This document shows, piece by piece, positions 24,210 through 34,861 of a stretch of DNA of 64,000 nucleotides. A program made the position numbers and the translations under genes. This DNA comes from Eutreptiella sp. 'Long Island Sound 2002' (Eukaryota; Euglenozoa; Euglenophyceae; Eutreptiales; Eutreptiaceae): contig OZ038383.1 in the NCBI GenBank assembly GCA_964036045.1, positions 7,704,430 to 7,768,429 on the forward strand, in the 5' to 3' direction. Each line of letters starts with the position of its first letter. The first letter of the stretch is position 1. The notes beneath the pieces were generated by a model. That model was not told the DNA's origin. It saw only the letters and a program-made list of their open reading frames with translations, and ran no database searches.

Positions 24210-24510
24210 TACGTGGCCTAAAGGCACGTGCCTGACCATAAACTAACCGGAGGTGGCGCCAGAGGCGCCTTTCTGGACCGATGGGACAATGTGTGGTGGC
24301 GCCTGACGGCGCCTTGCTGGACACCACGTACAATGTGTGTCGCGGCTCCGCCGCGTGATACTTGCTGATTCAGGGCATAGGTCTGTCGGTGGGGACCTAT
24401 TGCTGAACTTTCCACTGTTCTATGGCCAAGCACTGCCTTGGTGACATCGTACTGCATGGGCGTGGGTCTGTTGGTGGGGACCTATCGCTGGACTTTCCAC
24501 CGTTCTATGG
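24210..24510 (+). repeat. LINE 3' UTR with hairpins and a duplicated terminus
   Basis: Three strong hairpins follow the stop codon: GGCGCCAGAGGCGCC (24255), GGCGCCTGACGGCGCC (24300) and CGCGGCTCCGCCGCG (24340). A terminal segment, GGTCTGTCGGTGGGGACCTA then CTTTCCACTGTTCTATGG, is present twice (24379-24425 and 24463-24510). Each copy is followed by CCAAGCACTGCC. The duplication may be a second, very short insertion of the same LINE at the same target. The fragment at 40938-41148 shares the last two hairpin types and the terminus. Confidence 0.7.
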
Positions 24511-24732
24511 CCAAGCACTGCCTTGTCCAAGCATATGAGCCCGTCTGACCGTCGTTTTCTGGATTTTTTTGACCACGGTTTTTATGGTCAGAAACGTGAC
24601 GTTATGGGGTCGTGCTTTGATTGTAGAGGGAAAGGGCAGCTGGAGCATGCTTCTGGTAGTTCCTCCTGCTCATACCAACATTCCACTTGCAACTGCAACC
24701 CAATGCTGTCTGTTTTGTTGTGATTTTCAGCC

Positions 24733-25109
24733 ATGGCTGATGTTGCCACTCCTGGCACCACGGATGGTGATGTGCCGTACTACACTGACCACAATCGGGA
24801 AATCACGGGAGAATGATGAAGTGCAGATTGTGTGGGCCAAAGCGGGCCGTGGGATTTGGGGCCTTGGCCATTTCTTGTAGGGCAAGCTTTTACTTCACCA
24901 AAGATATTGTTGATGACAGCTTTGTCCCAAGGAATAGGAAGCCTAAACCCATTCCAAAACCTGAAGCCAAGCCTGCTCCAAGGCCTGCCCCAAAGGGCAA
25001 GCATGTGCAATTGTTCAAGATGAGGCACAAGGTTGGAAAGGGCTTCGATTCCATGCCCCTGCTGGGCAGTGAGGACCTCCAGAACATGCTGAAACTTGCC
25101 TGCACATAG
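24733..25109 (+). other. Broken small ORF inside element A
   Basis: A splice-acceptor-like TTGTGATTTTCAG precedes ATGGCTGATGTTGCC. That frame stops after 27 codons. Another frame at 24813-25109 is open for 98 codons and has a Pro/Lys-rich middle (PKPIPKPEAKPAPRPAPK). Elements C and D have the same TTCAG-CCATKGCTAAC-type boundary, so this marks the start of an ancestral element-encoded exon that is decayed here. No domain is recognised. Confidence 0.35.
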
Positions 25110-25289
25110 TGTTGTAGTGCCCTGTTGCAACAATTGTGGTTAGGGTGAGGTACGGGCAGGTTTTTGGCGACATGCATTCTTTTGGTACCGCGTGTCGCGC
25201 GCAAGCACAGGCTTGTCTAAGCACATGAGCGCGTCTGACCGTCGTTTTTCTGACTTTTGGCATGCTTGGACAAGGGGTGGGGGGGGTAC

Positions 25290-26692
25290 AGCAAATGGAA
25301 TTTTTCACTGTGCGTTGTGCTTTGTGCGGTGCATGCAATTGCAGTCGTTGCGGTGGTACGTAGTATGCCTTCTTGTCCTGGCACATTGCAGCGCTCTGAA
25401 CAAAGGAAGTGATGGAAAATCCCAGGAGTCATGCGCAGCCTGTTTTTTCCGACCCTACACTACCCTCCTGATGGGCCGCATAGAAAGCTGTCCACCTTGG
25501 ACAGCGCCCTTTGCGCATCCCTTGTCCGCTCTGCCAGGATCGAAGAGGCTCTGATATTTGGGGAAATTGCTGATGAGGTCCAGAAATGCGGGCAACGTGG
25601 GCACAATCATCCTAATGTCGCCGGTGCCATCTATGCGCCCCTCCCCCCCGCACACATCGGTGGATGAAGATGCGTCCACCACCCTCTCCTGCAGCACTGA
25701 GTGCTCCCGATGCACCACCCCGTGAACCCTTGCATGGTTGTGTGTACTTAGCCCCGCACGTCCAGTGGGGTTTTTCAATCCTGAGGCCCTAGCACAAAGC
25801 CACGGTTCGCGACTGGCTCGGATGACCCTTGGCCACCCCACAACCTACCCGCCCCAACCGTGACCACACTCCTCATGTATGACAGGTAACGCGGTCAAAT
25901 GGGGCCAGCCAAAAGCAAGTCTGACCAGGGGCATGCCAGAACAATGTCATGAGTCCCAAAATACACCCCACAACGCACAAGCCACGCAGCCAACCAGTCC
26001 CGAACTCAGCAACCAGCCCTATCCCAGTTCAGCGAGGGCAAGGAAGCTGGAACAATCATGCAGCAGAACATTGCGCAGCCAGATGGGAACCGAACTGCAG
26101 TGCAATGAAGGCCGTGAGGCAGGTGCGGCTGGAGCAAAGTAGTGTCCACACCTGACCAGTTGCAGCCCATGGACCCCCCCCTGCCCGCCCCCCGGAGGAC
26201 TGTCACTAGCTAGTTCCAAATCACAACGCACCAGTTCCACGCTGTGGTTTTTCTGCACCCTCCTGTTATATGTTGGTATGATCATATTTCTCAGGGCCAA
26301 CAGTGAGGAATTATTCTCAGAGCTCATGTACACATCCTTTTTTCTGACCCATTCCACTCCTCAGACCTCTGAAAATATCCCTCGGGGCACTGTTGTGCGC
26401 CATGCCTTGGAACCCTTCACCCCATGGCGAACAGTACAGAACCGTATTGTGCAAGTGTGGTGCCACTGCAGTTGTGCATGATACGCCTGTTCCATTGGCA
26501 GGGAACCTGCTCTATGAGACCACACCCCCTTCCCCATCAGTGGAAACAGATGCTGTGGTGGTGGACTGTCAGGAAAGGCCTGCAAAATGCTGGCCCAAAA
26601 CCCCCCAACAAGCAAAACCACTCAATAAGTTGTATTTTATCCAGGACATCGCCCAGGAAAAGTGGATCCCTAAGGGGCTGGTGGCACCAACT
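25290..26692. other. Intergenic stretch with a SINE-like fragment
   Basis: The segment at 26077-26160 (GTGCAATGAAGGCCGTGAGG, then GTGCGGCTGGAGCAAAGTAG and GTCCACACCTGACC) matches 17330-17413 on the same strand. Nothing else is recognised. Confidence 0.5.
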
Positions 26693-27260
26693 ACCCTCCC
26701 CCCCCCTTGCAAACTCCCCCCCCTTGCAATCTCCCCCCCCCACCCGGGAGACCGTCACTTCCATGTTTTTCTAGTTAGCATGTATTGTGCTGGTTTGTGT
26801 TGCCCATCTGCTTTACGCATGGCCTTGCATTGCTTTCCCATTACTACTAATCAAGCACCTGTGTGTGTTCTGTGATATTCTCTCCAAAGGCGTTGTATGG
26901 GTGTGTTGTGTTGCTACTTCAGACCCAAGATGTTTTCTCCCGGTGACCATGTACGGCAATGTCTGTCATGCAAACTGAGCATGTGCAACAGTTCAAAGTG
27001 TGTTATTCTCGTACCCAGAAGTTCTTCACCGTTCCTTTGAATCCTCAATAACATTAGTGTTGGATGAAACACATTGGCACCGCATCAATGCGAAAGTCGC
27101 TTCACACGTGTTCTCTTTGCTTGCATCGGTGGAGGGTACCACATTTTGCCTTGAAATACCCTTGCAATCCCCCCCCCCCCCCGGGAGACCGTCACTTGGC
27201 GACCGTCTCCCCCCCCCACCCGGGAGACCGTCGCGCGCTAACCCGGGAGTTTGCAAGGGG
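26693..27260. repeat. C-tract repeats with CCCGGGAGACCGTC motif
   Basis: The segment 26693-26762 contains two CCTTGCAAWCTCCCC units, a C9 run and CACCCGGGAGACCGTCAC. The segment 27168-27260 contains C14-GGGAGACCGTCACTTGGC, then GACCGTCTC-C9-ACCCGGGAGACCGTC, and the inverted GAGTTTGCAAGGGG. The parts form imperfect palindromes and look like fragments of one repeat family. Bases 26763-27167 between them hold no recognisable gene. Confidence 0.5.
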
Positions 27261-27457
27261 AGGGCAGGGTACGGCCATACCTGCACCCAAATGTGCAAAG
27301 CAGCCAAACTCCAACCCAACCAGATCGTCCATCCCTGTCGCTGACGGAGAACATGTGGAGCAGTTCAAGACTCTTTGGCATCACACTGTGCTGTTCATGA
27401 TCCATGGCACCAAGAACATGCTCTGTTGCGCATCCTCTTGTCACATAGTTGTCACAC

Positions 27458-28026
27458 ATCCTTGCCCTCCCTTTTGATGCCTGTTGCTCGTGCGAGGAGG
27501 TAGAGAGTGCCGAAAAGGGAGTTCAAAGACAGACATTTAAACACAGGTCTACATTGGCCCCTGACCCTTGGGCAAGATGCATAGATGTTTGGCACAACAT
27601 TGCCAAGTCAGGAGGTGGTAATTTTGTGGGTCAGTCTTCGTAGACAGCACCATTCCTCATAGCTTATACAAGGGGGGGGGGGACTTTGGCATGTACCGGT
27701 GATTTGTATTCCAGCCTGCAAAAGATGGGGTTTGCCGGATTGTATTCCAATGCCACTCATGCCAGCCGAACTTGCACCTGTGACTATGTGTGACAGTGGT
27801 GTGGTGCATATGCAGTAGGTGACTGCTAGCCAAAGGCTTTGATCCTTGCCCTCCCTTTTGATGCTTGTTGCTTGCACGAGGAGGTAGAGAGTGCTGGACT
27901 GGACAGCTTTGCATTAACCACTGACCCTTGGCATAGATGCATGGATGTGTTTGGCACAATATTGCCAGGTGTCAAGAGGCGGTAATTTTGTGGGTCAGTC
28001 TTCGTAGGCAGCACCATTCCTCGAGG
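27458..28026 (+). repeat. Direct repeat pair, ~200 bp each (27458-27663 and 27838-28026)
   Basis: Both copies run CCTTGCCCTCCCTTTTGATG, GAGGAGGTAGAGAGTGC, a diverged middle with GATGCATRGATG and TTTGGCACAA, then GTAATTTTGTGGGTCAGTCT and CAGCACCATTCCTC. After CATTCCTC the copies differ. The first continues into a poly-C-family right end (AGCTTATACAAGG with G12, 27661-27682). The second continues directly into element C at 28029. Confidence 0.75.
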
Positions 28027-28028
28027 CA

Positions 28029-28611
28029 CCCCCCCCCCCCCCCTTGCGCATGCACGGCCTTGTCTAAGCACGGGGTGGGCGTTGAACCGCTGTTTTTGAG
28101 GAAATTTTAGGACCGCTGTTTTTGTGGTCCAGAATGGAGGATTGGGTGTTTGTAGAGTGTTTGTATAGGGAAAGAGGGGCTCAGTCATGTTTGTGATCGT
28201 GCATTGTGTTCATAACAACATTGTACCACACATTGCAACCCCATGCTGTTTGTTATGATGTGATTTTCAGCCATGGCTAACAATGTTATTCCTGGCATGG
28301 CTGTCACGTACCCTCGGAGCACTGGGGAACATGTGTCTGCCAAATTTTTTGGTCCCTTTTGTTATGGGGACAACTACATCCATTTGAAGTACATGCAGAA
28401 TGGGAAGTATATTGAGCAGAATGCCGCCTTTGATAAAGTGCTCTTCCCCATTCGCAGCCCCTCGCCATCCCCATCTGAGGGCTCCCCCACACCTTTGCTG
28501 TCACGTGTGTCGCACATGCACGGCCTTGTCTAAGCACGGGGTGGGCGTTGAACCGCCGTTTTGACCAGACTTTTGGGACCGCGGCCGTGCTTGCGCAAGG
28601 GGGGGGGGTAC
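28029..28611. mobile_element. Element C: complete small DNA transposon of the poly-C family
   Basis: The left end is C15-TTGCGCATGCACGG. The right end is CCGTGCTTGCGCAAG with G10 and TAC, its imperfect reverse complement. Each end carries an inner direct repeat, CTTGTCTAAGCACGGGGTGG followed by GCGTTGAACCGC (28059 and 28526). No LINE is inserted, so this element shows the empty site: TGCACGGC directly joined to CTTGTCTAAGCACGG. Length is about 580 bp. It has no transposase and is therefore probably mobilised in trans. Confidence 0.75.
28273..28533 (+). CDS. Small ORF of element C, 86 codons
   Basis: ATG follows a splice-acceptor-like TGTGATTTTCAGCC. The product starts MANNVIPGMAVTYPRSTGEH. 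A short beta-rich segment (VSAKFFGPF, then NYIHLKYMQNGKYIEQN) vaguely recalls SH3-like barrels, followed by a Ser/Pro tail that terminates inside the right-end direct repeat. Elements A and D preserve the same start region (MA-D/N...PG), which suggests a shared ancestral exon. It may be the first or last coding exon of a larger transposase gene. The function is not known. Confidence 0.35.
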   Translation: MANNVIPGMAVTYPRSTGEHVSAKFFGPFCYGDNYIHLKYMQNGKYIEQNAAFDKVLFPIRSPSPSPSEGSPTPLLSRVSHMHGLV

Positions 28612-29294
28612 TAGCCGCGTTGCAAGAATGGCGTTTTGAGTTCCTGAAGCTCTTTGTTAGGGATAAAGTATGGTGGCATGGTATTTTGTCCATTGAGTCA
28701 CAAAGTTCCCACATTGGGTTTCCACAAGCTAGGGATCTTGGTAGAGCACCTAGTTGATACACTAGATGCCCAGCACCAATCAACCGCTTGCCATCAGAAA
28801 AAGGGACTGAAACAACAGCAGACGGCACTAGACGGCACTGGATGTCAAGGCCCCTAAGCTGGTGCAGCAACTTTATTTAGGGGTCACAGCGTGCACCCTG
28901 CTTCCCATCCTCAGCGCATAGGCCCAATGCTAAGTACATCACTACGTCAATATAGGTCTGTGTCTAGTACCCATGCGCCAAACAACCCACAGCCATGGCT
29001 AAAATCACCTCGAAGAGAGGTTGTTAGATCAAGCGTAGGCGCGGGCGTCATATACCCCCCTTTTTTTGGGGTCATTCGCGTAGCATACCCCAAGGCATGA
29101 TATTGGATGTCCAACCCCTTGTAAACTCATTATTTTGCCCAATAAGACCATCCCCCAATGGATTTTTTGATTCTGAGGCCTCTATCCCCTAAAACTGGAC
29201 ATCACTTTTTTGAGGGGGTGGGGGGTGGGGGGGGTCAAAAGTTTTCGCTCAGAAGGCTCCAGGCAGTGGGGAAGCTTATTGCTATCACACAACC

Positions 29295-29357
29295 GCCGGT
29301 CGAATGGTATCGCAGCGGACGCAAAGTCTTCGGTCGGCGGTTCGAATCCTGGTCGGC
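29295..29357 (+). repeat. tRNA-like sequence, forward member of a head-to-head pair
   Basis: Seven-base ends GCCGGTC (29295) and GGTCGGC (29351) can pair with two wobbles. An A-box-like CGAATGGTATCGCAGCGG and a B-box GGTTCGAATCC lie between them. At 63 nt with a poor anticodon stem it is unlikely to be a working tRNA and more likely a pol III-promoted SINE head. GCTATCACAC precedes it, as it does the SINE at 18.97 kb. Confidence 0.5.
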
Positions 29358-29393
29358 TGACTGTTGGCGGCGGCGGCGGCGCCGCCGTATTCA

Positions 29394-29456
29394 CCCGACC
29401 GGGGTTCGAACCGCCGACCAAAAAGACTCCAGTCAGCTGCATTACCATTCGGCCAC
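29394..29456 (-). repeat. tRNA-like sequence, reverse member of the pair
   Basis: Read on the minus strand it has A-box GTGGCCGAATGGTAATGCAG and B-box GGTTCGAACCC with flanking GGTCGG. It is the mirror of the forward member: GGTCGGCGGTTCGAA occurs in both. The two enclose a (GGC)n run and a GGCGGCGGCGCCGCC palindrome near 29363-29388. The whole could fold into a long hairpin. Confidence 0.5.
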
Positions 29457-29499
29457 TGCTTGGTGTGAGGCGAAAGGTCTCCCCACTGCTTGGGGCCGC

Positions 29500-31690
29500 G
29501 TTTGCCACTGACAAAAGACCCAAACTGTGTGTTTCTGTCTGACTGACTGCTGGCCTGGCTAAGGGACTGATTGGCTAACTGTCAACCTCTCTTCAAGGTG
29601 CACTGCCAAAGGCAATAGAATTCAGTGACCAGCGAGAAGTTTGTCTAATGCGAGGTCTAGGTCTAGGTCTAGGTTAACGTGCTTCCTATTGGATACCCGG
29701 CTTCCTATTGGATACCCGACGCTCCCTGCAAGCACACATGAGGGCCCACGCCCCACCGTTTAGCCTCACAGAAGACCACCGCGTAGCTGGTGCCATGTGC
29801 CTCTTTGCAACTATGGTTGTGTGTATACACAAATGCCAGTACCAGTATCGTGCGGAGAGCCCACCTACCATGCATATACCCTCTTGTACACCCGCACACA
29901 ATTGTTGCTTGCCATGTTATTTGGCATGTGTTAGTGTCAAGTGGTATGGGCAGCGATGGTCACCTATTGAGGTAGTGTTAGTGCGCCGGGCAACTTTCTG
30001 GGCTAAGACGGATTCCTACCCCTGTTTTTTTGGGGGGACTCTACCCCTCGGATGGCTGGGTGGGCCGGTGGGTGGGATGGGGCGATTTGGCATTATTTCT
30101 CCTCATGGACTTGCCCCTTTTTAGTTTGGGATATGGATTGGCCCCTTTCCCTCACCTATTGTCCCCCAGTTTGCCCAGTCTAATGCGTTTCAAGGGGAGG
30201 GGGCCGGCGTGGCTTCAAGACAAGGTCACACAACCGTTCCACTTCGTCTACAAGATGTCACTTTTTCCAGTGCCAAGCCATCGCCAGCCAACGGGCGGTG
30301 ACCGTTCCCCAATGGGAGGACTATCGAGTCAAATGCTGCTATGTACACGACCGGAGTACGGGGCAGCAACTCCCTTTGTTTCGCTCCAAGGCAGAACATA
30401 TCTAGCCTCACTGTAGGTGTCGTGTATGGACCGCGACACATGTGCAGACGATGTGTCATAGACACACTTTATTACCCTAGAGGCCATGGCTAGCCAATGT
30501 TCATGGGCCGGGGGAGTGTCTGCCCTGCTATTGCCGTGCGCCCTACTTTATTATGATTTCCCCAGATTTAGTCCCCAAGTTCACCAATACCCAATGAAGC
30601 CTCGGGATGGGGAATGTGATGACGATTGCGACTTTGAACGGGGCTTCCATCAACAAGGGGGTCCAAAGGAACTTCCCGAGAGACGTCAATTGCGGGAATT
30701 GATGGGGATGGAGGTGGAGACTCGAGATTGGGGATACCAAAGGAGATGGAGTCCATGGGGTATCGATGATGGACGACCCATGATGCTACTCCAACCCACA
30801 TGCCCATGGTGCAAAAGGCCAACCACCTTCGCGTGTACTTGAAGCCCAGTAGACCCAGTGTAGAACACCTTGTCCCCAATCAGTTTGGGTTCTGCTTGGA
30901 AGTTTTATGGCTACTTGCTTGGTGTCAAGGCGGGACAGGGCAGGACAACGACACAAAGCTACAATACAAGCAAAACACATAGATGCACGGGACTGCAAAC
31001 ACCCACAGCTCAACCCGCAGGTCAATGGTATTATTCAGCTAATGGATTCCCCCAACACCATTTTGAAGAGGGCCCCATCATACAGCTCACCGGGTCACAC
31101 ATTCACCATCTCAAACCTTAGCTTGAGCTATTTCACCGCCCACTCAACCAACGTATGAGTTTCTCACTGCATTGTCGCTCATCCTTGCCTTTGCAAGAGT
31201 TTTTTGACACCACAACCATGATCTCTTGTCGAATCTGAACAGTTTATATGGGCTCTTCTGCTGTAAACCCCGCACTATGATACACTTTAGGTGGCATCTC
31301 TTCCACGGTTGTGGCGGGATCCCACACCTGCATGCAATATGTAGTGCATAAAGGGCCAGTGTCCCCATTGGCGCCTCTATCCAAGGAGCAATGCCTCACC
31401 CTTTGCTGTACATACTCTCTAAGCAGCCTATGAGCAATAAGGGCCATGACAGCCGAACTGCTTTGGTGTTGGAATCAAAAAAGAAACTAGATGCCCCGCA
31501 TACCATTGAACAATTGTAGCACCAAAGGCTAGGAGGCACCGGCGTTGGAGAATGGCTTCTAGATCACGAGTTATTGAAAGTAACACTAGTTTTTGCTTTT
31601 CAAAGAGAAAACCACACAAGAGAAACCACACAATGTCACCAAGTAAATTCAAATCCACGTGAACTGTTTCATTTGAACTTCTTTGCCGCA
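29500..31690. other. Unassigned, repeat-rich stretch
   Basis: A short CTAGGT tandem lies at 29652-29675. Between 30590 and 31150 several short open frames on the plus strand look protein-like (for example GTVMTIATLNGASI-type and QVNGIIQLMDSPNTILKRA-type segments) but are broken by stops and frame changes. They may be remnants of a retroelement. I cannot assign them. Confidence 0.3.
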
Positions 31691-31842
31691 CCAATGTGGC
31701 TAGACAGGTGACACCAGTCCTTTCGTGGGTTGTACCAAACATGTTCCCCTTCTGTGAGTCCCATCCCATGTGGCTAGGCTTTGCAGTGACACCACTTCTT
31801 TAGGGGGGTGCACTAGATTTGTTCCCCTTATTTGAGTCCCAT
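31691..31842 (-). repeat. Tandem duplication, 74 and 78 bp units
   Basis: Two adjacent units share ATGTGGCTAG, GTGACACCA, TTGTTCCCCTT and TGAGTCCCAT. On the minus strand both are open in the same frame, and the frame continues to 31428 with protein-like sequence. This suggests a decayed minus-strand gene fragment of unknown type between about 31200 and 31885. Confidence 0.5.
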
Positions 31843-32056
31843 GGACTCTGTCAAGCCGGATGGTTTTTTTTTTTTGCACCCTCAACCATATACTCAGCTA
31901 TCCCTCAAACATGCACCCATGCATGCACCCATGCGCAAATGTCTCATCATTGACCTTAGTTATGCAGCCCTCGTCGTAAAGTGGGTTTAGCTCATACAGC
32001 CCCCCTGTGCTTCCCTCCCCTCCCTCTCTCACGAAAAGCTTTTCATTTGTTTCCGT

Positions 32057-34496
32057 ACTTAGGCCCTGGGGGCAATGTCCAACATGGAGACTTTCGACGG
32101 AGACAGGAACTGGGAGTGGGAGAAGCTCTGGGCCCATGATGGGAACATGCCGGACGAGGCTTTGTGCAGGCTCCCTAGAAAAGCATTGGTATGGGTTGGA
32201 GGTTCCAGTGGAGAGCACAGCAATAGTACGGGACATGGGGGTCTGCGCCTCGACGTAGATAGCCGGACCCAACACGTCCAAGCCGGCTGTATTCTTCAAG
32301 CGCACACTCAATGTGTGCTTGGTGCGCAAGAACTTCGTCGCATACAAGGATGCCTTTCTCTACGGCCTCGGCCTGGCATGGGGGTAGAAGGTCTGGACCT
32401 CGAGTTGGCACAATCACAATCGGAGGCGGCATACGAGCTCTGCACCACTACAAGAGCTAGAAAGAGCAGAGGCCGGCGGAGGTTACTGTGGGTGATGGGA
32501 CGGCAACAAATACAACGAGACCATAGCGCCGGGGCTTGGCGCGGGGATGCAGCCGCAAGGTTTACCTAGAGGAACAACGGTGCCATAGCGGACACCTAGG
32601 GTGAAAAGGACGTGCCCGGGAAGCGGCATAGTCGACGGATGAAGTGGAATAGTCTCACAATCCCGGCGGTCACGGGACTGCACACAAGGGCCGGGCACCA
32701 CACTGGACGAGTAAGCTTTGCAAGGTCGTGGTGGTTCAGCTCAAGATGGACGAGGAACAAGGGGTAGAAGGAGCCCACCCTTTGGAGGCAAAGGTGTGGG
32801 AAATGCTGGTGGGCTTTGGCATCACGAAGGGGTAGGGTTGCAAAATCGGTTCCGGGAGCAATGGGAGCGTCAACAACGACACCGACGATAGCAGCACCGA
32901 CATAGAGACGTCCTCGTCATCACCGGGGCGCTCCAAAGACAGAAGACGGAGATCGCCAGCGAGTCATACTGCGCACCATGCATGGCACGGCGGGGCACAA
33001 GAAGGGGGATATATGGCAGGGCATGGAGTCAAGTTGACGCTCCTCAACAACCGCAGGCATTTCAAATCAAAGCGTATAGGTGAATGGGAAGATTGCATAG
33101 AACCACCCAAAATGAAATACGGTGATTGCGGACAAGCCCACTGGTACTTCAACCGCCATGAGTGGGGATGTACCCGTGGGAAAGGCATCAAGTGAATCCT
33201 CGAGTGACGCTTGCCCATTGCCGAGGGAGTAGAGAGGCTGGGGCAGGCTGTGCAAGAGGGGTGGGGTTTGTCATTTGACGTCTCAGTCGCGCGTGGACTC
33301 CGCAAGGACACTATTGAGGGCTTATTGCAGACACTCAACCGCGTGCGAAGGAGAGAACAGATGTAGCCTAGCTGCGACAAGCAGCAAGTGTTGGAGGACA
33401 AGCTCAATGGCGTCGTCAGACGGGGGCTGCGTGAAAGCTCAGTCAAAAAGGTGTCCGTCCACGTGCTCAAAAAGCTAGGATGGCTTTGTCGCACGGTCCG
33501 GCCCGGGGAGTGGTACCTCGTCGTTGGGGTCGCCAAGGCAGATGAGAAAGAAGGACGCACAAAGGTGAGGAGTGGGCAAGCATGGCTGCTCTTCAACACA
33601 TGGCTGCCGCTATGGGGGTGGCTACTAAATCTTTTGTTTTTTGTACTAAAAACGTATGTTTGCCTTTCTTTGTCAGGCAATTTTCTGTCCGTCTAAGTTT
33701 GAGTTACATCCCATTCCTGACTTGTGCAATGTGTTTCCTCCCCCCCTTGACAAACTACTACAAGGCCCCTGAGGTGGGCGTTCATCCATGAGGGGCCAGT
33801 ACCACAGCCAACGTGGCAAGGCTGCACACCGCGGGCAGAGCTCAACGTGGGGACCACACTGGGCATGTGGCTAGGATGGGTCCGGCGCAAACTCAAAGTC
33901 TCCACTCTCAGATACGCTCGGCCAGCAACGAGTGCAGTGGGCGGCAGCGGGGTGGAGCAGAAGAGAACGCTCATGGCGTCACCAAGAAGGACAATGGTGG
34001 AAGTCGAGAAGTCCCCGCAGGCACAGCCAACGACGGCAGTGTGATGCACGGGCGTAGGAGCAATGAAGCCGAGGGCATGGCAGAGGCTATGGGTGACATC
34101 GGGAGAACCAGCGCAGAGACCCAAAACACACCATGGGCCGATAGTCAACAACCAAATGGAGGGCGACAGGACGCAGCCACCGCCTGAGCTGGGGCTGGGG
34201 CTGGGGCATGGCCCATACCATGCTGAGGGTGTCTCTACGACCACAGCCTGCGGGGGCAACGGGGGGTTCCGGACCCGGCAGTGGAGGCATACTACAACAG
34301 GCGTTTGGTACGGTGATGGGGCCACTGCATGATCATCTACGGATGGCAGGTGCCATCATCTGCGTGGCGGGCATAAAGGCAGGACGTAAGGAGATGGTCC
34401 GATGGGCAGTTTTGGGGCTTTTGGAGGCAGAGTGACAGCTGGTTGGGGGGGGAGGGGGGGGGCACCAAGGAGGGGGCGCGAGCACACTCCATCCTA
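32057..34496 (+). mobile_element. Decayed retroelement region, gag-like portion
   Basis: The segment 32259-32385 reads IAGPNTSKPAVFFKRTLN and NFVAYKDAFLYGLGLAWG. The segment 33013-33195 contains a Cys/His cluster (YGDCGQAHWYFNRHEWGC) resembling a zinc knuckle. The segment 33388-33600 reads KVSVHVLKKLGWLCRTVRPG. These pieces are in different frames, all on the plus strand and upstream of an RT fragment, as expected for gag of a DIRS-type element. The boundaries are not defined. The segment 33700-34440 is mostly closed. Confidence 0.4.
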
Positions 34497-34861
34497 GAGG
34501 TGGCTTCGGGACAGTTCAACAGGAGGGCTTGGATGGAGAGGAAGATGGCTATTACTCCTTTGAGGACTGGCGCCATATATTTATCCTGTAGACCTTAGAC
34601 GGGTGGCGCGACAGGTATACGTGCCTGCCTTTTGGTTGGCGATGTTCACCTATTATATGCCGGAGCCTCGTCAAACGCATCGCGGAAGGGGCCTAGCGGG
34701 GCATCCAAGTGAGGGCCTAGGTTTACATCGATGTCATTCTCGTCTCAGCCACCAAACACGCGGAGCTGCAATGCGCCGTGAATACCATCAGTTTGCTGAT
34801 GGTATTCATCAGCACCAAGAGCGAGCCAACGCCAGTGTGTGCCATACGTTTCATATGAAAA
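34497..34861 (+). pseudogene. Reverse transcriptase fragment, DIRS/Ngaro-like
   Basis: A single frame with in-frame stops (TAG at 34589, 34694 and 34718) carries SFEDWRH, then YTCLPFGWRCSPIICRS and VYIDVILVSATKHAELQ. LPFGW...SP and the Y-x-D-D box, here YIDV at 34724-34735, are in the right order and spacing for the palm of DIRS/Ngaro-type RTs. The second catalytic Asp is replaced by Val. The copy is dead. The sequence downstream to 35420 is unassigned. Confidence 0.6.

Larger units (their letters stand above)
20257..25286. mobile_element. DNA transposon element A with poly-C terminal inverted repeats, interrupted by a LINE
   Basis: The left end is C14-T-C7-A-CCCCTTGTCCAAGCA (20257-20294). 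The right end is its reverse complement, TGCTTGGACAAGGGGTG followed by G8 and TAC (25264-25289). The terminal inverted repeats match over about 23 bp. Just inside each end is a direct repeat, CTTGTCYAAGCAYATGAG followed by CGTCTGACCGTCG (24523 and 25212). The LINE occupies ~20300-24510, so the element alone is roughly 0.8 kb. Elements B (40.9 kb) and C (28.0 kb) share this architecture. No transposase is recognised, so it is probably non-autonomous. Confidence 0.7.

Noticed and set aside
20282-24533. 13 bp duplication CCTTGTCCAAGCA as the LINE target duplication
   Set aside because: Elements B and C show that two CTTGT..AAGC blocks are native in this TIR. The 12 bp CCAAGCACTGCC fits both LINE copies better.
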